A DNA stretch of 64,000 bases. It comes from Bacillota bacterium. Lineage in GTDB: Bacteria > Bacillota > Negativicutes > CTSoil-072. This document shows positions 44,956 to 52,837 of this stretch, piece after piece; position 1 is the stretch's first letter, and every line of letters begins with the position of its first letter. The translations under genes were made by a program, and so were the position numbers. The DNA is taken from assembly GCA_017889545.1 (NCBI GenBank), contig JAGFZV010000001.1:62001-126000 (forward strand), in the 5' to 3' direction. Under the pieces are notes generated by a model. The model had not been told where the DNA came from, did no database searches, and saw only the letters and a list, made by a program, of their open reading frames with translations.

Positions 44956-45762
44956 TCATTCTTGCGCCGCAATTGTAATTTTATGCTTATCCGCCAGCGC
45001 GATTACCGTTTCTTTATCAATAAGAAGAGTTTTTCCGGCCTCCATCACCAAGGAAACGGCCCCGGCCTCGATCATGGCCTGCAAGGTATCCGGTCCTACG
45101 CCGGGCACGTCAAAGCGCATGTCCTGGTTCGGCTTTGCGACTTTGGCGACTGTTACGCCGCCGCGTCCGAGCGCACCGCCCCGGCGGATGCAGGCATCCG
45201 TTCCTTCGATCGCCTCGACTGCCATAACAGCCCGGTTTTTGACCACTACGGTTTGTCCAATATCCAAGCCGCCGATTTGCTTCGCCATCTGGAAACCGAA
45301 TTCCATATCAGCCAGTTCCGCTTCTGTCGGTTTCCGCCGGGTTAAAATACCCGGAAGCGGCATTAAGGTTTTAAGAAACTGAGTCTGATCCAGTACGCCA
45401 ATCCCTTCGGCGGCCAATTCACGAACAAACGCCAGCATCAGCGTATCGTCGCTGTTATTTTTCAATCCAGCCATCAATTTGATCAAGCGCATATCCGGGA
45501 TGACCAATTTATTAAAAACCAATTCTTTGGTCACTTTGCCAAGCATGGTAACCTCGGTCACTTTTTCCGATTTTAAAGTAGAAATTATTTTACTCAATTT
45601 CGCAACGCTAATCGAATAAAATTTATCTGCAACCGCCGGAAGCTCTTTATCGGTTCCGTCAACCAGTCCAATGGCAATTACGCCAAAACCCATGCCGCGA
45701 GCGGCACGGGCGAATTCGACCGGCAGTCGTCCCACACCGGCCAACAAACCTATTTTTCTCAT
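44956..45762 (-). CDS. lpxI: UDP-2,3-diacylglucosamine pyrophosphatase LpxI
   Basis: 268 residues of the LpxI family, the alternative to LpxH for cutting UDP-2,3-diacylglucosamine to lipid X. Family blocks seen are GLLAGVGRLPVEFARAA, TMLGKVTKELVF, VVKNRAVMAVEAIEGTDACI, RGGVTVAKVAKPNQDMRFDVP and GPDTLQAMIEAGA. It sits between lpxA and lpxB, as in organisms lacking lpxH. GGGGG precedes ATG 45762. Confidence 0.95.
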   Translation of the reverse strand: MRKIGLLAGVGRLPVEFARAARGMGFGVIAIGLVDGTDKELPAVADKFYSISVAKLSKIISTLKSEKVTEVTMLGKVTKELVFNKLVIPDMRLIKLMAGLKNNSDDTLMLAFVRELAAEGIGVLDQTQFLKTLMPLPGILTRRKPTEAELADMEFGFQMAKQIGGLDIGQTVVVKNRAVMAVEAIEGTDACIRRGGALGRGGVTVAKVAKPNQDMRFDVPGVGPDTLQAMIEAGAVSLVMEAGKTLLIDKETVIALADKHKITIAAQE

Positions 45763-45777
45763 ATTGGCCCCCGTTTA

Positions 45778-46599
45778 CTATTCGCTTGCGTCACGTCGAC
45801 CGCGGCAAATACCACGTTCCGCATTTCGCAAAAAGCGCATCAAATGCTCTACTTCTTCACAAGATTCCAGTTCTTGTTCCATAACCGCAATCGCTTGCGG
45901 CAAACTTAATCCGGAACGATACAGAATGCGGTACGCTTTTTTCAGGTTCCGGCGAACCTCTGCAGACATCCCCGCCCGGGAAAGTCCTACATTGTTCAAT
46001 CCTGCCACTTTGGCCGGATTGCCATCCACAATCACAAACGGAGGAATATCCTGTACGATTTTGGTTGCGCCGCCAATCATGGCATTGCGTCCAATCTTAA
46101 CAAACTGGTGAACGCCTGACAAGCCGCCAACAATCGCCCGGTCTTCCACAATCACATGGCCGGCCAGCGTTGCCGCATTGGCCAGGATGACATTGTTGCC
46201 AACCACGCAGTTATGAGCGACATGAGAATACGCCATCATTAGGCAGTCATTGCCGATTCTGGTTTCTTCGCCTTCTCCTGTTGCCCGGTTCACGGTGCAG
46301 CATTCTCTGATTTTCGTATTGTTTCCAATAAAAACATAGCTTTTTTCGCCGTAAAATTTCAGGTCCTGCGGTTCCGCGCCAATGGACGCGCCTGGAAAAA
46401 TCACGCAATGATGACCGATACTGGTCCAGCCGTCGATCACTGCATGCGGGCCGATTTTTGTTCCATCGCCAATAATCACATTCGCACCGATTACCGCATA
46501 AGGCCCGACTTCAACGTCTTTGCCCAGTCGGGCGCCAGGGGCGATCACCGCAGTTTCATGTATTTTACGTATCGGTATAATTACCGTTTCCGGTTTCAT
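45778..46599 (-). CDS. lpxA: UDP-N-acetylglucosamine acyltransferase
   Basis: 273 residues. LpxA starts lipid A synthesis by acylating UDP-GlcNAc. The N-terminal two thirds are a left-handed beta helix of hexapeptide repeats (VIGANVIIGDGTKIGPHAVI); the catalytic His is in MMAYSHVAHNCVVGNN. A helical C-terminal domain follows (about 190-273). GGAGGAG precedes ATG 46599. The 177 bases upstream hold a GACT-N4-AGTC palindrome. Confidence 0.95.
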   Translation of the reverse strand: MKPETVIIPIRKIHETAVIAPGARLGKDVEVGPYAVIGANVIIGDGTKIGPHAVIDGWTSIGHHCVIFPGASIGAEPQDLKFYGEKSYVFIGNNTKIRECCTVNRATGEGEETRIGNDCLMMAYSHVAHNCVVGNNVILANAATLAGHVIVEDRAIVGGLSGVHQFVKIGRNAMIGGATKIVQDIPPFVIVDGNPAKVAGLNNVGLSRAGMSAEVRRNLKKAYRILYRSGLSLPQAIAVMEQELESCEEVEHLMRFLRNAERGICRGRRDASE

Positions 46600-46659
46600 A
46601 TTTCTTCAACTCCTCCATAAATGTGCCGCACTGTTCAATTTTTCTGCTCTATATAGTCC

Positions 46660-46671
46660 GACTAAACAGTC
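46660..46671. promoter_or_regulatory. GACT-N4-AGTC palindrome before lpxA
   Basis: GACTAAACAGTC has the same half-sites and the same AAAC spacer as the site at 23339 read on its minus strand. A second small inverted repeat, TAGTC-C-GACTA (46655-46665), overlaps it. A TATATA that could be the -10 element lies four bases away on the minus-strand downstream side. Confidence 0.4.
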
Positions 46672-46776
46672 TGTTTGTGGCGGACGCATTTAGGCCATTT
46701 TCAGGCTTAATCGAAAATGACATCGCTTTATTGCCTTTTTTCAGCCTATATTCTCCATTTTACGATCATTTTCATG

Positions 46777-47202
46777 TTACTTCAGCGCAAAGAAAAACTC
46801 CGCTTCAGCAACCAGTTCACCGTCTACAAACGCTTCGGCTCTTAATTTCCCCATCGTTCCCCGGACTTTGATGATTTCGGCAACTGTTTTCACTTGATCT
46901 CCAGGTACAACCGGGCGACGAAATTTGACCTTGTCCATGCCGGCAAAATAAGCTATTTTCCCCCTGTTTTCGGCCGGATAGAGCATAGCAACTCCGCCTA
47001 CCTGCGCCATGGCCTCCAGGAGAAGAACTCCGGGCATTACCGGCTGTCCGGGAAAGTGGCCCATAAAAAACGGTTCGTCGATTGTAACATTTTTAATTCC
47101 CACAGCCCTCTTTAATGGCTCAATCTCTAAAATGCGGTCCACCAGCAAGAGTGGATAGCGATGGGGAATAATCTGTTGAATTTCAGTTGATGTTAACATC
47201 AT
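46777..47202 (-). CDS. fabZ: 3-hydroxyacyl-ACP dehydratase FabZ
   Basis: A 141-residue hot-dog fold dehydratase. It removes water from 3-hydroxyacyl-ACP, competing with LpxA/LpxC for the same acyl donor, which is why it sits among lpx genes. The N-terminus [19 protein letters not shown] and the active site [20 protein letters not shown] (His and Glu) are standard. AAGGAGG precedes ATG 47202. A 177-base gap separates it from lpxA. Confidence 0.96.
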   Translation of the reverse strand: MMLTSTEIQQIIPHRYPLLLVDRILEIEPLKRAVGIKNVTIDEPFFMGHFPGQPVMPGVLLLEAMAQVGGVAMLYPAENRGKIAYFAGMDKVKFRRPVVPGDQVKTVAEIIKVRGTMGKLRAEAFVDGELVAEAEFFFALK

Positions 47203-47217
47203 GGCTCAACCGCCTCC

Positions 47218-48048
47218 TTATGTTCTATGCGCAGCAGCCGCAATTTTTGCGGCCAGTTCAGTATTCAGCCTGTGACCCGATTTCACGGCGATAATATGGC
47301 CTTTTAGCCGGCCGGCCAAAGCCAAATCGCCAATCACATCAAGAATTTTGTGGCGCACCAGTTCATCAGGAAACCGGAGCGGCGTCAGAACCTGGGTTTC
47401 ATCATAAACAACCACATTTTCGAGGCTTCCGCCCAATGCCAGCCCTTGTGCCTGCAGCGCAGCCACTTCATGCATAAAGCCGATCGTGCGGGCGGGAGCA
47501 ATTTCTTTCATAAAAATATCCGGTGCAATTTCATAGTCGGCAAATTGCACCCCGAGTAAAGGGTGCGGATTGATGGAGGTGAACGTAATCCGCAATCCAT
47601 TATACGGCAACACAACAATAAATTTATCCGTTTCCCGTACTGCAAAGGATTCAGAAATTGCATTCACAACGCATGGTGCATCTTGTTCCGTCCGCCCCGC
47701 CTGTTGTATTAAGCGGACAAACGGCAAGGCACTGCCATCCGCGACCGGAGGCTCCATCGCATTGATCTCTACCAAACAATTGTCAATCTCCAAAGCTGAA
47801 AAAGCCGCCAGCAAGTGCTCGACCGTGAAAACTTTGGCCGCACCGGCTTCGAGTGTAGTGGCGCGCATCGTTGCTGTGACATTGCAAGCCCGTGCGGCAA
47901 CTCTCGGAGCTCCTGGCAAATCAATACGGGCAAAAACAATGCCGGTATGAACCGGCGCCGGCTGCAAAGAAATCGTGACCGGCTTCCCGGAATGCAATCC
48001 GATCCCGGTATAGGTCACGGAAGTGGTAATCGTCGCTTGATGCTGCAA
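47218..48048 (-). CDS. lpxC: UDP-3-O-acyl-N-acetylglucosamine deacetylase
   Basis: 276 residues. LpxC is the zinc-dependent, committed and usually regulated step of lipid A synthesis. Zinc ligands lie in FTVEHLLAAF and RHKILDVIGDLALAG, and the catalytic His in VKSGHRLN. VEINAMEPPVADGSALPFV is also diagnostic. It starts with TTG at 48048, about 11 bases after AGGAGG. A good promoter with an overlapping 14-bp palindrome lies just upstream. The non-ATG start and the palindrome both suggest tight control of dosage. Confidence 0.96.
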   Translation of the reverse strand: MQHQATITTSVTYTGIGLHSGKPVTISLQPAPVHTGIVFARIDLPGAPRVAARACNVTATMRATTLEAGAAKVFTVEHLLAAFSALEIDNCLVEINAMEPPVADGSALPFVRLIQQAGRTEQDAPCVVNAISESFAVRETDKFIVVLPYNGLRITFTSINPHPLLGVQFADYEIAPDIFMKEIAPARTIGFMHEVAALQAQGLALGGSLENVVVYDETQVLTPLRFPDELVRHKILDVIGDLALAGRLKGHIIAVKSGHRLNTELAAKIAAAAHRT

Positions 48049-48075
48049 AATAGTTCGTTCCTCCTAGAGAATAAC

Positions 48076-48089
48076 TATACTATAGTATA
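48076..48089. promoter_or_regulatory. 14-bp perfect palindrome over the lpxC -10 element
   Basis: TATACTATAGTATA is fully self-complementary and overlaps the -10 hexamer of the lpxC promoter. A repressor bound here would block transcription. It differs from the TGACT-N4-AGTCA sites. Confidence 0.45.
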
Positions 48090-48112
48090 TAGGAAAAATT
48101 TTTTTCCTGCAA
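48084..48112 (-). promoter_or_regulatory. Sigma-70 promoter of lpxC
   Basis: On the minus strand TTGCAG and TATACT are 17 bases apart, about 35 bases before the lpxC start codon. The spacer is an A/T-rich inverted stretch (GGAAAAA...TTTTTCC). It probably drives lpxC, fabZ and downstream genes. Confidence 0.7.
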
Positions 48113-48127
48113 TACCAACCTTTCTAT

Positions 48128-48991
48128 TCAGGCTGGCGGCGAAGTTTTCCAGCGATTGTGCAGCCAAAACCATTGCTGCGGATACTGGCGGATATGGTTT
48201 TCCACGATGCGAGTCAGTCGCTGCGTCATTTCCCAGACATCCTTTTCACGATCCGCTGTTTTCTCCATTCGGATGGGTTCTTGAATGGCGAGGACATGGC
48301 GGCCGTCCGCTTCCCCATGAATAAAAAGAGGAACGATCGGCACATCCTGCATGCGAGCCATTACGGCAGCGCCCTTCGGCGTAGAAGCGGGACGGCCGAA
48401 AAACTCGACAAAGGCGCCATCTTGATGCGCATCCTGGTCGATTAAAAGACCGACGATATTGCCGCTGATCAGCATGCGGAGAATCGAGCGCACATCCGTT
48501 TTGTAAATGATCTGCATCCCGGTACTGGTCCGGCATTCATTGATAAAGCGATCCGAATTGCTATGCTGCTTTTGGGCGACGCCGACCATCGGAAATCCAT
48601 GCAGGGATAATGCCGGGCCAATGAGTTCCCAGTTTCCGCTATGGGCGGTAACCACAATCGCGCCCCGGCCAGCGGCTTGCGCCTGCCGTAAGTTGTCCAT
48701 GCCTTCGATCCGGCTGACAAGCTTTGGCAAGGTCTCCAATGTTAATCCCGGCAAACAAAGCATTTCCAAAAATAGACGGCCAAAGCGGACGGCGCTGTCT
48801 TTGGCAATTTTATCCGCTTGCAGTCGGTCAACACCCAAGCTGAGGCTAATGTTCGCTTGTGCCATTTGTTTGCGCCGCCGCGGCACAAATGGCCAGATCA
48901 GCGTCCCCAGCAAATCGCCAAGTTTGCAGCGACCGGCTAGTGGCAAGCGGGAAGCTATTTTGCTCAGAACTCTTAAAAAAGCATATAACAC
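48128..48991 (-). CDS. Lipid A biosynthesis acyltransferase (LpxL/HtrB family), copy 2
   Basis: 287 residues, same family as the gene at 35403-36299. The catalytic motif is TAHSGNWELIGPAL, followed by GLLIDQDAHQDGAFVEFFGR and the C-terminal YPQQWFWLHNRWKT. Two late acyltransferases suggest a lipid A with two secondary acyl chains. It starts with GTG at 48991 after ATGAGGAG. It lies upstream of lpxC but is separated from it by the lpxC promoter. Confidence 0.92.
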   Translation of the reverse strand: MLYAFLRVLSKIASRLPLAGRCKLGDLLGTLIWPFVPRRRKQMAQANISLSLGVDRLQADKIAKDSAVRFGRLFLEMLCLPGLTLETLPKLVSRIEGMDNLRQAQAAGRGAIVVTAHSGNWELIGPALSLHGFPMVGVAQKQHSNSDRFINECRTSTGMQIIYKTDVRSILRMLISGNIVGLLIDQDAHQDGAFVEFFGRPASTPKGAAVMARMQDVPIVPLFIHGEADGRHVLAIQEPIRMEKTADREKDVWEMTQRLTRIVENHIRQYPQQWFWLHNRWKTSPPA

Positions 48992-49023
48992 GCTACCGAC
49001 TCCTCATCTCCAGAACATAGGAC

Positions 49024-49656
49024 TCATTTTGTGAACATGATCCCGGTATAAAAATGATGATCTTGCCAGCCGGCGGATACTTTCAAGCCGGGCAGGATCG
49101 CCAGACGTGCTCCATAATTCATTCTGCGGCCATCAAACTCCACTAGCAGCGTGGTAGCCGGAAAAACATTATTGCCGGTAACCGTTCCAACAGGGTTCCA
49201 GGTCTTTTCAAGACCTGCGAAAGCGCCGTCAAAACGGCCATTGCCGACGCCTGCATGAAGACGCAAACCCAGCGGCAACCCTTTGCTGGCTACTGCAAAC
49301 AAGGAACTCTGTTCGCCGTGAATGCCCGTTTCTGCGCCGACCGACAGTCCAGGCGCCACAAGAGTCTCCGACAGCAACGAGTATTTGGCATTGAAAACAG
49401 AATCAACGCCGCGATCATCATGCTGAACTCTGGCCACCCCAACTTCGAGCCGGTCGGCTAAATTGAATTCAAGCGTTCCACTCGTTTTATCCTGAAAATG
49501 AAAATAGCCCAATGAAAATTGCCCTTCGCGCAACACATCGGCGCTCGGGTTCATGATCATTCCGGTGGAGCCATAAACGGATGGCGCAGCATCAGCAACA
49601 GGCGAGCTTGCGGCAAACATCACAGCGCATAAGAAAAACATCAACATCTTTTTCAA
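49024..49656 (-). CDS. Exported beta-barrel-like protein of unknown function
   Basis: 210 residues with a signal peptide (KKMLMFFLCAVMFAASSPV, cleavage after ADA). The mature part alternates polar and hydrophobic residues in short strands: TGMIMNPSADVLREGQFSLGY, EFNLADRLEVGVARV, LPLGLRLHAGVGNG and LLVEFDGRRMNYGARLAI. The first strand block resembles the N-terminus of YjbH-type outer-membrane proteins, but the match is weak. It ends HHFYTGIMFTK. It starts with TTG at 49656 after GAGGAGG. It is placed between lpxD and the second acyltransferase, so an outer-membrane role is likely. Confidence 0.6.
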   Translation of the reverse strand: MKKMLMFFLCAVMFAASSPVADAAPSVYGSTGMIMNPSADVLREGQFSLGYFHFQDKTSGTLEFNLADRLEVGVARVQHDDRGVDSVFNAKYSLLSETLVAPGLSVGAETGIHGEQSSLFAVASKGLPLGLRLHAGVGNGRFDGAFAGLEKTWNPVGTVTGNNVFPATTLLVEFDGRRMNYGARLAILPGLKVSAGWQDHHFYTGIMFTK

Positions 49657-49700
49657 CGTATTTCCTCCTCGCATTCAAAGGTAAAATGGCGATAAACAGA

Positions 49701-49728
49701 CAGCCTGTCTTTATCAAGAGACAGGCTG
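49701..49728 (-). terminator. Hairpin after lpxD
   Basis: A 10-bp perfect stem CAGCCTGTCT/AGACAGGCTG lies just past the lpxD stop. Only a weak T-rich stretch follows on the minus strand, so termination is likely partial. Confidence 0.5.
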
Positions 49729-49738
49729 CCAATCCTTA

Positions 49739-50767
49739 CTACTCGTCCGCCTCTGAGGAAAGCGCCGCAAGGCGTTTTTCCAATAAACGGATCTTTTTCT
49801 GATATTCGGGGAGTTTGGCCAGCGCAGCCTGCGCCCTGATCCATTCACTATGGGGCCGCGCAGGAAAGCCAGCGAAGAAAGATCCGGACGGAACGTCGCT
49901 GATAATCCCGGACCGGGCCGCAAATACGCAGTTGTCGCCTATGGTTAAATGGCCTGCAGAGCCTGTTTGTCCGGCAAAAATGACATTGTCTCCCACAGTC
50001 ACACTGCCGGAAATTCCGGTCTGGGCAACAAAAAAGCAATTCTCGCCCACAACGTCATTGTGGCCAATATGAACCAGATTATCAATTTTGGTTCCCCGCC
50101 GAACGATTGTGCTGCCGGTTGTCGCCCGGTCAATTGCCGCATTGGCGCCAACTTCCACGTCGTCTTCGAGGATTACATTCCCAACCTGGGGAACTTTGCG
50201 GTGCCGCCGGTCGATGGTCACAAACCCAAACCCTTCACTGCCGATGACCGCTCCGCTGTTTAAAATCACCCGCTCGCCGAGCCGGCAGTTTTCACGAACC
50301 GTCACATTCGGGTAAATGAGAGAATCAGCGCCAATTACCGTATCCGCGCCAATATAGCTATGAGGATAAATGACTACGTTGTCGCCGATGACCGCCCCAT
50401 CTTCAATAACTACATGCGCCATGATTGCAGTATGATCACCGATTTGTGCTTTTGGCCCAACCACAGCGGATGGATGGATGCCGCGCGCCACTTCGGGACG
50501 CGGCATAAAAAATTCCAGCAATCGGGCAAAAGCAACTCTAGGATTTGCCACGCGGATAGCCGGTTTGGCAAACTGTGTTTCAGAATCAGGGATGATCACC
50601 GCTCCGGCGGCCGATGCGGCCGCTTTCGCCAAATGAGGCGGAACCGCAAAGGTGATCTGTGCGGCGCCGGCTTCCTCAATATTAGTAACACCCGTGATTT
50701 CCAGTTCCCCATTGCCCAGCACACTGCCATCAATTAATTCGGCAATTTCAGATAATGTCTTTTTCAA
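49739..50767 (-). CDS. lpxD: UDP-3-O-(3-hydroxyacyl)glucosamine N-acyltransferase
   Basis: 342 residues. It adds the second acyl chain in lipid A synthesis. An N-terminal uridine-binding domain (about 1-100) is followed by a hexapeptide-repeat beta helix (VIGDNVVIYPHSYIGADTVI) with the catalytic His in HIGHNDVVGENCF, and a short C-terminal helix. It starts with TTG at 50767 after GGAGGGG. It follows the OmpH-like genes by 27 bases, the same linkage (bamA, skp, lpxD) as in proteobacteria. Confidence 0.95.
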   Translation of the reverse strand: MKKTLSEIAELIDGSVLGNGELEITGVTNIEEAGAAQITFAVPPHLAKAAASAAGAVIIPDSETQFAKPAIRVANPRVAFARLLEFFMPRPEVARGIHPSAVVGPKAQIGDHTAIMAHVVIEDGAVIGDNVVIYPHSYIGADTVIGADSLIYPNVTVRENCRLGERVILNSGAVIGSEGFGFVTIDRRHRKVPQVGNVILEDDVEVGANAAIDRATTGSTIVRRGTKIDNLVHIGHNDVVGENCFFVAQTGISGSVTVGDNVIFAGQTGSAGHLTIGDNCVFAARSGIISDVPSGSFFAGFPARPHSEWIRAQAALAKLPEYQKKIRLLEKRLAALSSEADE

Positions 50768-50794
50768 GGGAACCCCTCCGTACCTTTTTGCAAG

Positions 50795-51232
50795 TTACTG
50801 CATTTTTTGTTTCACTTCATCGGTAATATCGATTCCGCCCTGTGCAACACCATTTTTGTAAAGAATCACTCCGAGATTTTTTTCTTTCGCAATTTGCTCC
50901 AAAGCCTTTTTTACGCTTGCATCCACTTGTGCTTCGAGTGATTGCTTGGTTTTCATAAACTCGGTATAGGATTTTTCCTGTGTTTTCTGGAATTCCTCCG
51001 GAGTCATGGAAGCCTTATCTTTTTCCAGTTGTTCACTCATCGTTTTCCCTGTCGTGTTCAACTGTTCCTGTAATTGCTGGACCTTGGGGTTTTCCGCCAT
51101 TACTTTGTTCATGTCCACTATGCCGATCCCCGTCGTAGAGCTGCTGCATCCGCCAATCACTGCGGTCACCGCAAACGCCGTCAGCAATACCAGTGTGACA
51201 AAAGTTGTTTTCCCAATTTTTAACATATTCAT
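50795..51232 (-). CDS. OmpH/Skp-like lipoprotein, copy 3
   Basis: 145 residues. A lipoprotein signal ends in AVIGGC (Cys at about 28). The mature part has the OmpH start IGIVDMNKVMAENPKVQQLQEQ, a helical coiled coil, then NLGVILYKNGVAQGGIDITD-EVKQKM, the usual OmpH ending. Skp-type proteins hold unfolded outer-membrane proteins in the periplasm. The lipid anchor and short helices make it unlike soluble E. coli Skp. ATG 51232 has GGAGG five bases before it. Confidence 0.85.
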   Translation of the reverse strand: MNMLKIGKTTFVTLVLLTAFAVTAVIGGCSSSTTGIGIVDMNKVMAENPKVQQLQEQLNTTGKTMSEQLEKDKASMTPEEFQKTQEKSYTEFMKTKQSLEAQVDASVKKALEQIAKEKNLGVILYKNGVAQGGIDITDEVKQKMQ

Positions 51233-51255
51233 TCTTTCCTCCCATTGGCTTTCTT

Positions 51256-52188
51256 TCATTTTTTGAGTTCGGCAATCACGTTGCCGGTAATATCAATAGC
51301 GCTGCTGTTAACCAGGATATTGGCAAGCACGACGTCCAATTGCATAGAAATCGCTACCTTTGCCGTTTTATCACGGACATCGCGCAGTATTTCCTCTTTC
51401 AGTCCGGCAATTTCCTGTTGTTTACGGTCAGCTCGCATCTGCAATTCGGGCAGGCTGCCATCGGCAGCGGTGAACGGCGGCAATGCACGCGCAGCGAATT
51501 GGTCCTTCTGCGCTGCTTCTTTTTGTGCCAATTCAAGCTGCAGCTGCTGGGCAAAAGCCGATAACTCCTGGTCGGCAGCTCTTCTTTGCGGGGCAAGCCA
51601 TGTCTCAAGTTTCGCATGCAATTGCTGCTCACGCAGTCGCAGACGATCCGTCCGTTCTTTTTGCAGTTTTTCAAAATTCTGCTGTAAAGCCGTTTTTTCT
51701 TCCTGGGTTAATTGCAAAGTCCTCATTTTCAACTGAATATTGATCAGTTGCGGTTCGATTTGTCGATCTACTTCCTCTTCAAACGCTTTCATTTCATCGA
51801 TCAGCGCCCGGCGAAATTGCAGGGAGGATTTTTCCAGGCGAGTGTTGATTTCTTCCTGTTTGGCAGCCATACGAGACTGAAACTCATGCTCCAGCGTTTT
51901 TTGCAGGCCGGCTGCGGCAGAACTTTCCACAGAAGCAAGAGTGGCTGTGTCGCGCAGCATGGAAGACTGCCGCTGGTTTATTTGGAACACCAGCGTGTTC
52001 AATTGCTTTTGCAAGCCGGCCACTTCCGGATATTTGGGATGAGCTTCCGTTGCTTTCTGCAGATCAATAATGCCAAACGAATTGACAACAGAGGGTTTCG
52101 TTTCCTGAGCCGGCTGCTTGAAGCAACCGGGAGCCAAAACGAGTGCAGTCAGCATGAGGAGGCAAAAGCCGGTAACACTTCTTCGCAT
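51256..52188 (-). CDS. Long coiled-coil OmpH-like lipoprotein, copy 2
   Basis: 310 residues. The lipobox is VLAPGC (Cys at about 22). The OmpH-like start FGIIDLQKATEAHPKYPEVAG is followed by a very long helical region (about 60-275) rich in Gln, Glu, Lys and Arg with few breaks, and it ends SSAIDITGNVIAELKK, as OmpH proteins do. It is roughly twice Skp length, so its arms would reach much further into the periplasm. It overlaps the reading frame upstream of copy 3. Confidence 0.8.
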   Translation of the reverse strand: MRRSVTGFCLLMLTALVLAPGCFKQPAQETKPSVVNSFGIIDLQKATEAHPKYPEVAGLQKQLNTLVFQINQRQSSMLRDTATLASVESSAAAGLQKTLEHEFQSRMAAKQEEINTRLEKSSLQFRRALIDEMKAFEEEVDRQIEPQLINIQLKMRTLQLTQEEKTALQQNFEKLQKERTDRLRLREQQLHAKLETWLAPQRRAADQELSAFAQQLQLELAQKEAAQKDQFAARALPPFTAADGSLPELQMRADRKQQEIAGLKEEILRDVRDKTAKVAISMQLDVVLANILVNSSAIDITGNVIAELKK

Positions 52189-52212
52189 CCATTCACCCTC
52201 TTTTCAATCAAG

Positions 52213-52241
52213 AGCCGAGCTCAGTTAGCACCGGCTCGGCT
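52213..52241 (-). terminator. Hairpin between OmpH-like genes 1 and 2
   Basis: An 8-bp stem AGCCGAGC/GCTCGGCT with a 13-base loop lies in the 65-base gap. Only a weak T-rich run (CTCTTGATT) follows on the minus strand; probably a partial terminator or mRNA stabiliser. Confidence 0.45.
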
Positions 52242-52253
52242 TTTCACTATTAA

Positions 52254-52724
52254 CTATTTACCGGTAATTTTTTTCATGACATCTTCGGTAATATCCTGTC
52301 CACCGTATACGACATTGCTTTTATCCAGAACGACCGCCAGTCCTTTGGTATCAGCAACTGCTTTGATCGCTGCGGTTACTTTATCCAGGATAGGAGCAAT
52401 CAATTCTTGTTGTTTCACATTGAGTCTTTGTTGAACTTGTGCGTAATAATCCTGCTTTTCTTTGTCATTCATGGAAACTGTTTTTTCTTCAAAGTCTTTC
52501 TTGGCTTGCTCTACTTCGTTCTGCATGGTTGTCTGAGCGGTCGCCATATCAGGATGTTGTGAAACTATCATTTGATAGTTGATTACGCCAACATTCGACG
52601 CCGGAGCGGCACTGGCAATTTGACTGCTCCCGGACTGGGAAAGAGCGATCCCGACTACTCCCAGAACAAAAAAAGCAACGATCCCTATGGCTATGATTCT
52701 CGCATTCTTCTTGTTTTTAAACAT
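52254..52724 (-). CDS. OmpH/Skp-like periplasmic chaperone, copy 1
   Basis: 156 residues. An N-terminal hydrophobic segment (about 9-28, IIAIGIVAFFVLGVVGIALS) is followed by Ser/Ala-rich ASAAPASN and then the OmpH domain: VGVINYQMIVSQHPDMATAQ, a helical hairpin, and KGLAVVLDKSNVVYGGQDITED-VMKKI. It may be membrane-anchored or cleaved; there is no lipobox Cys. AAGGAG precedes ATG 52724. It is the first of three consecutive family members, each with a different way of reaching the periplasm. Confidence 0.88.
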   Translation of the reverse strand: MFKNKKNARIIAIGIVAFFVLGVVGIALSQSGSSQIASAAPASNVGVINYQMIVSQHPDMATAQTTMQNEVEQAKKDFEEKTVSMNDKEKQDYYAQVQQRLNVKQQELIAPILDKVTAAIKAVADTKGLAVVLDKSNVVYGGQDITEDVMKKITGK

Positions 52725-52837
52725 GTATTTTACTCCTTCTTCCTCGCCTTCCGGCAAAAAATTTGTCTTTTTCATTATAACAGGCAACCCCGAACTATTC
52801 AACTGCTTTCCATGAGTTTTGCCGCAGCCGGTTAGAC

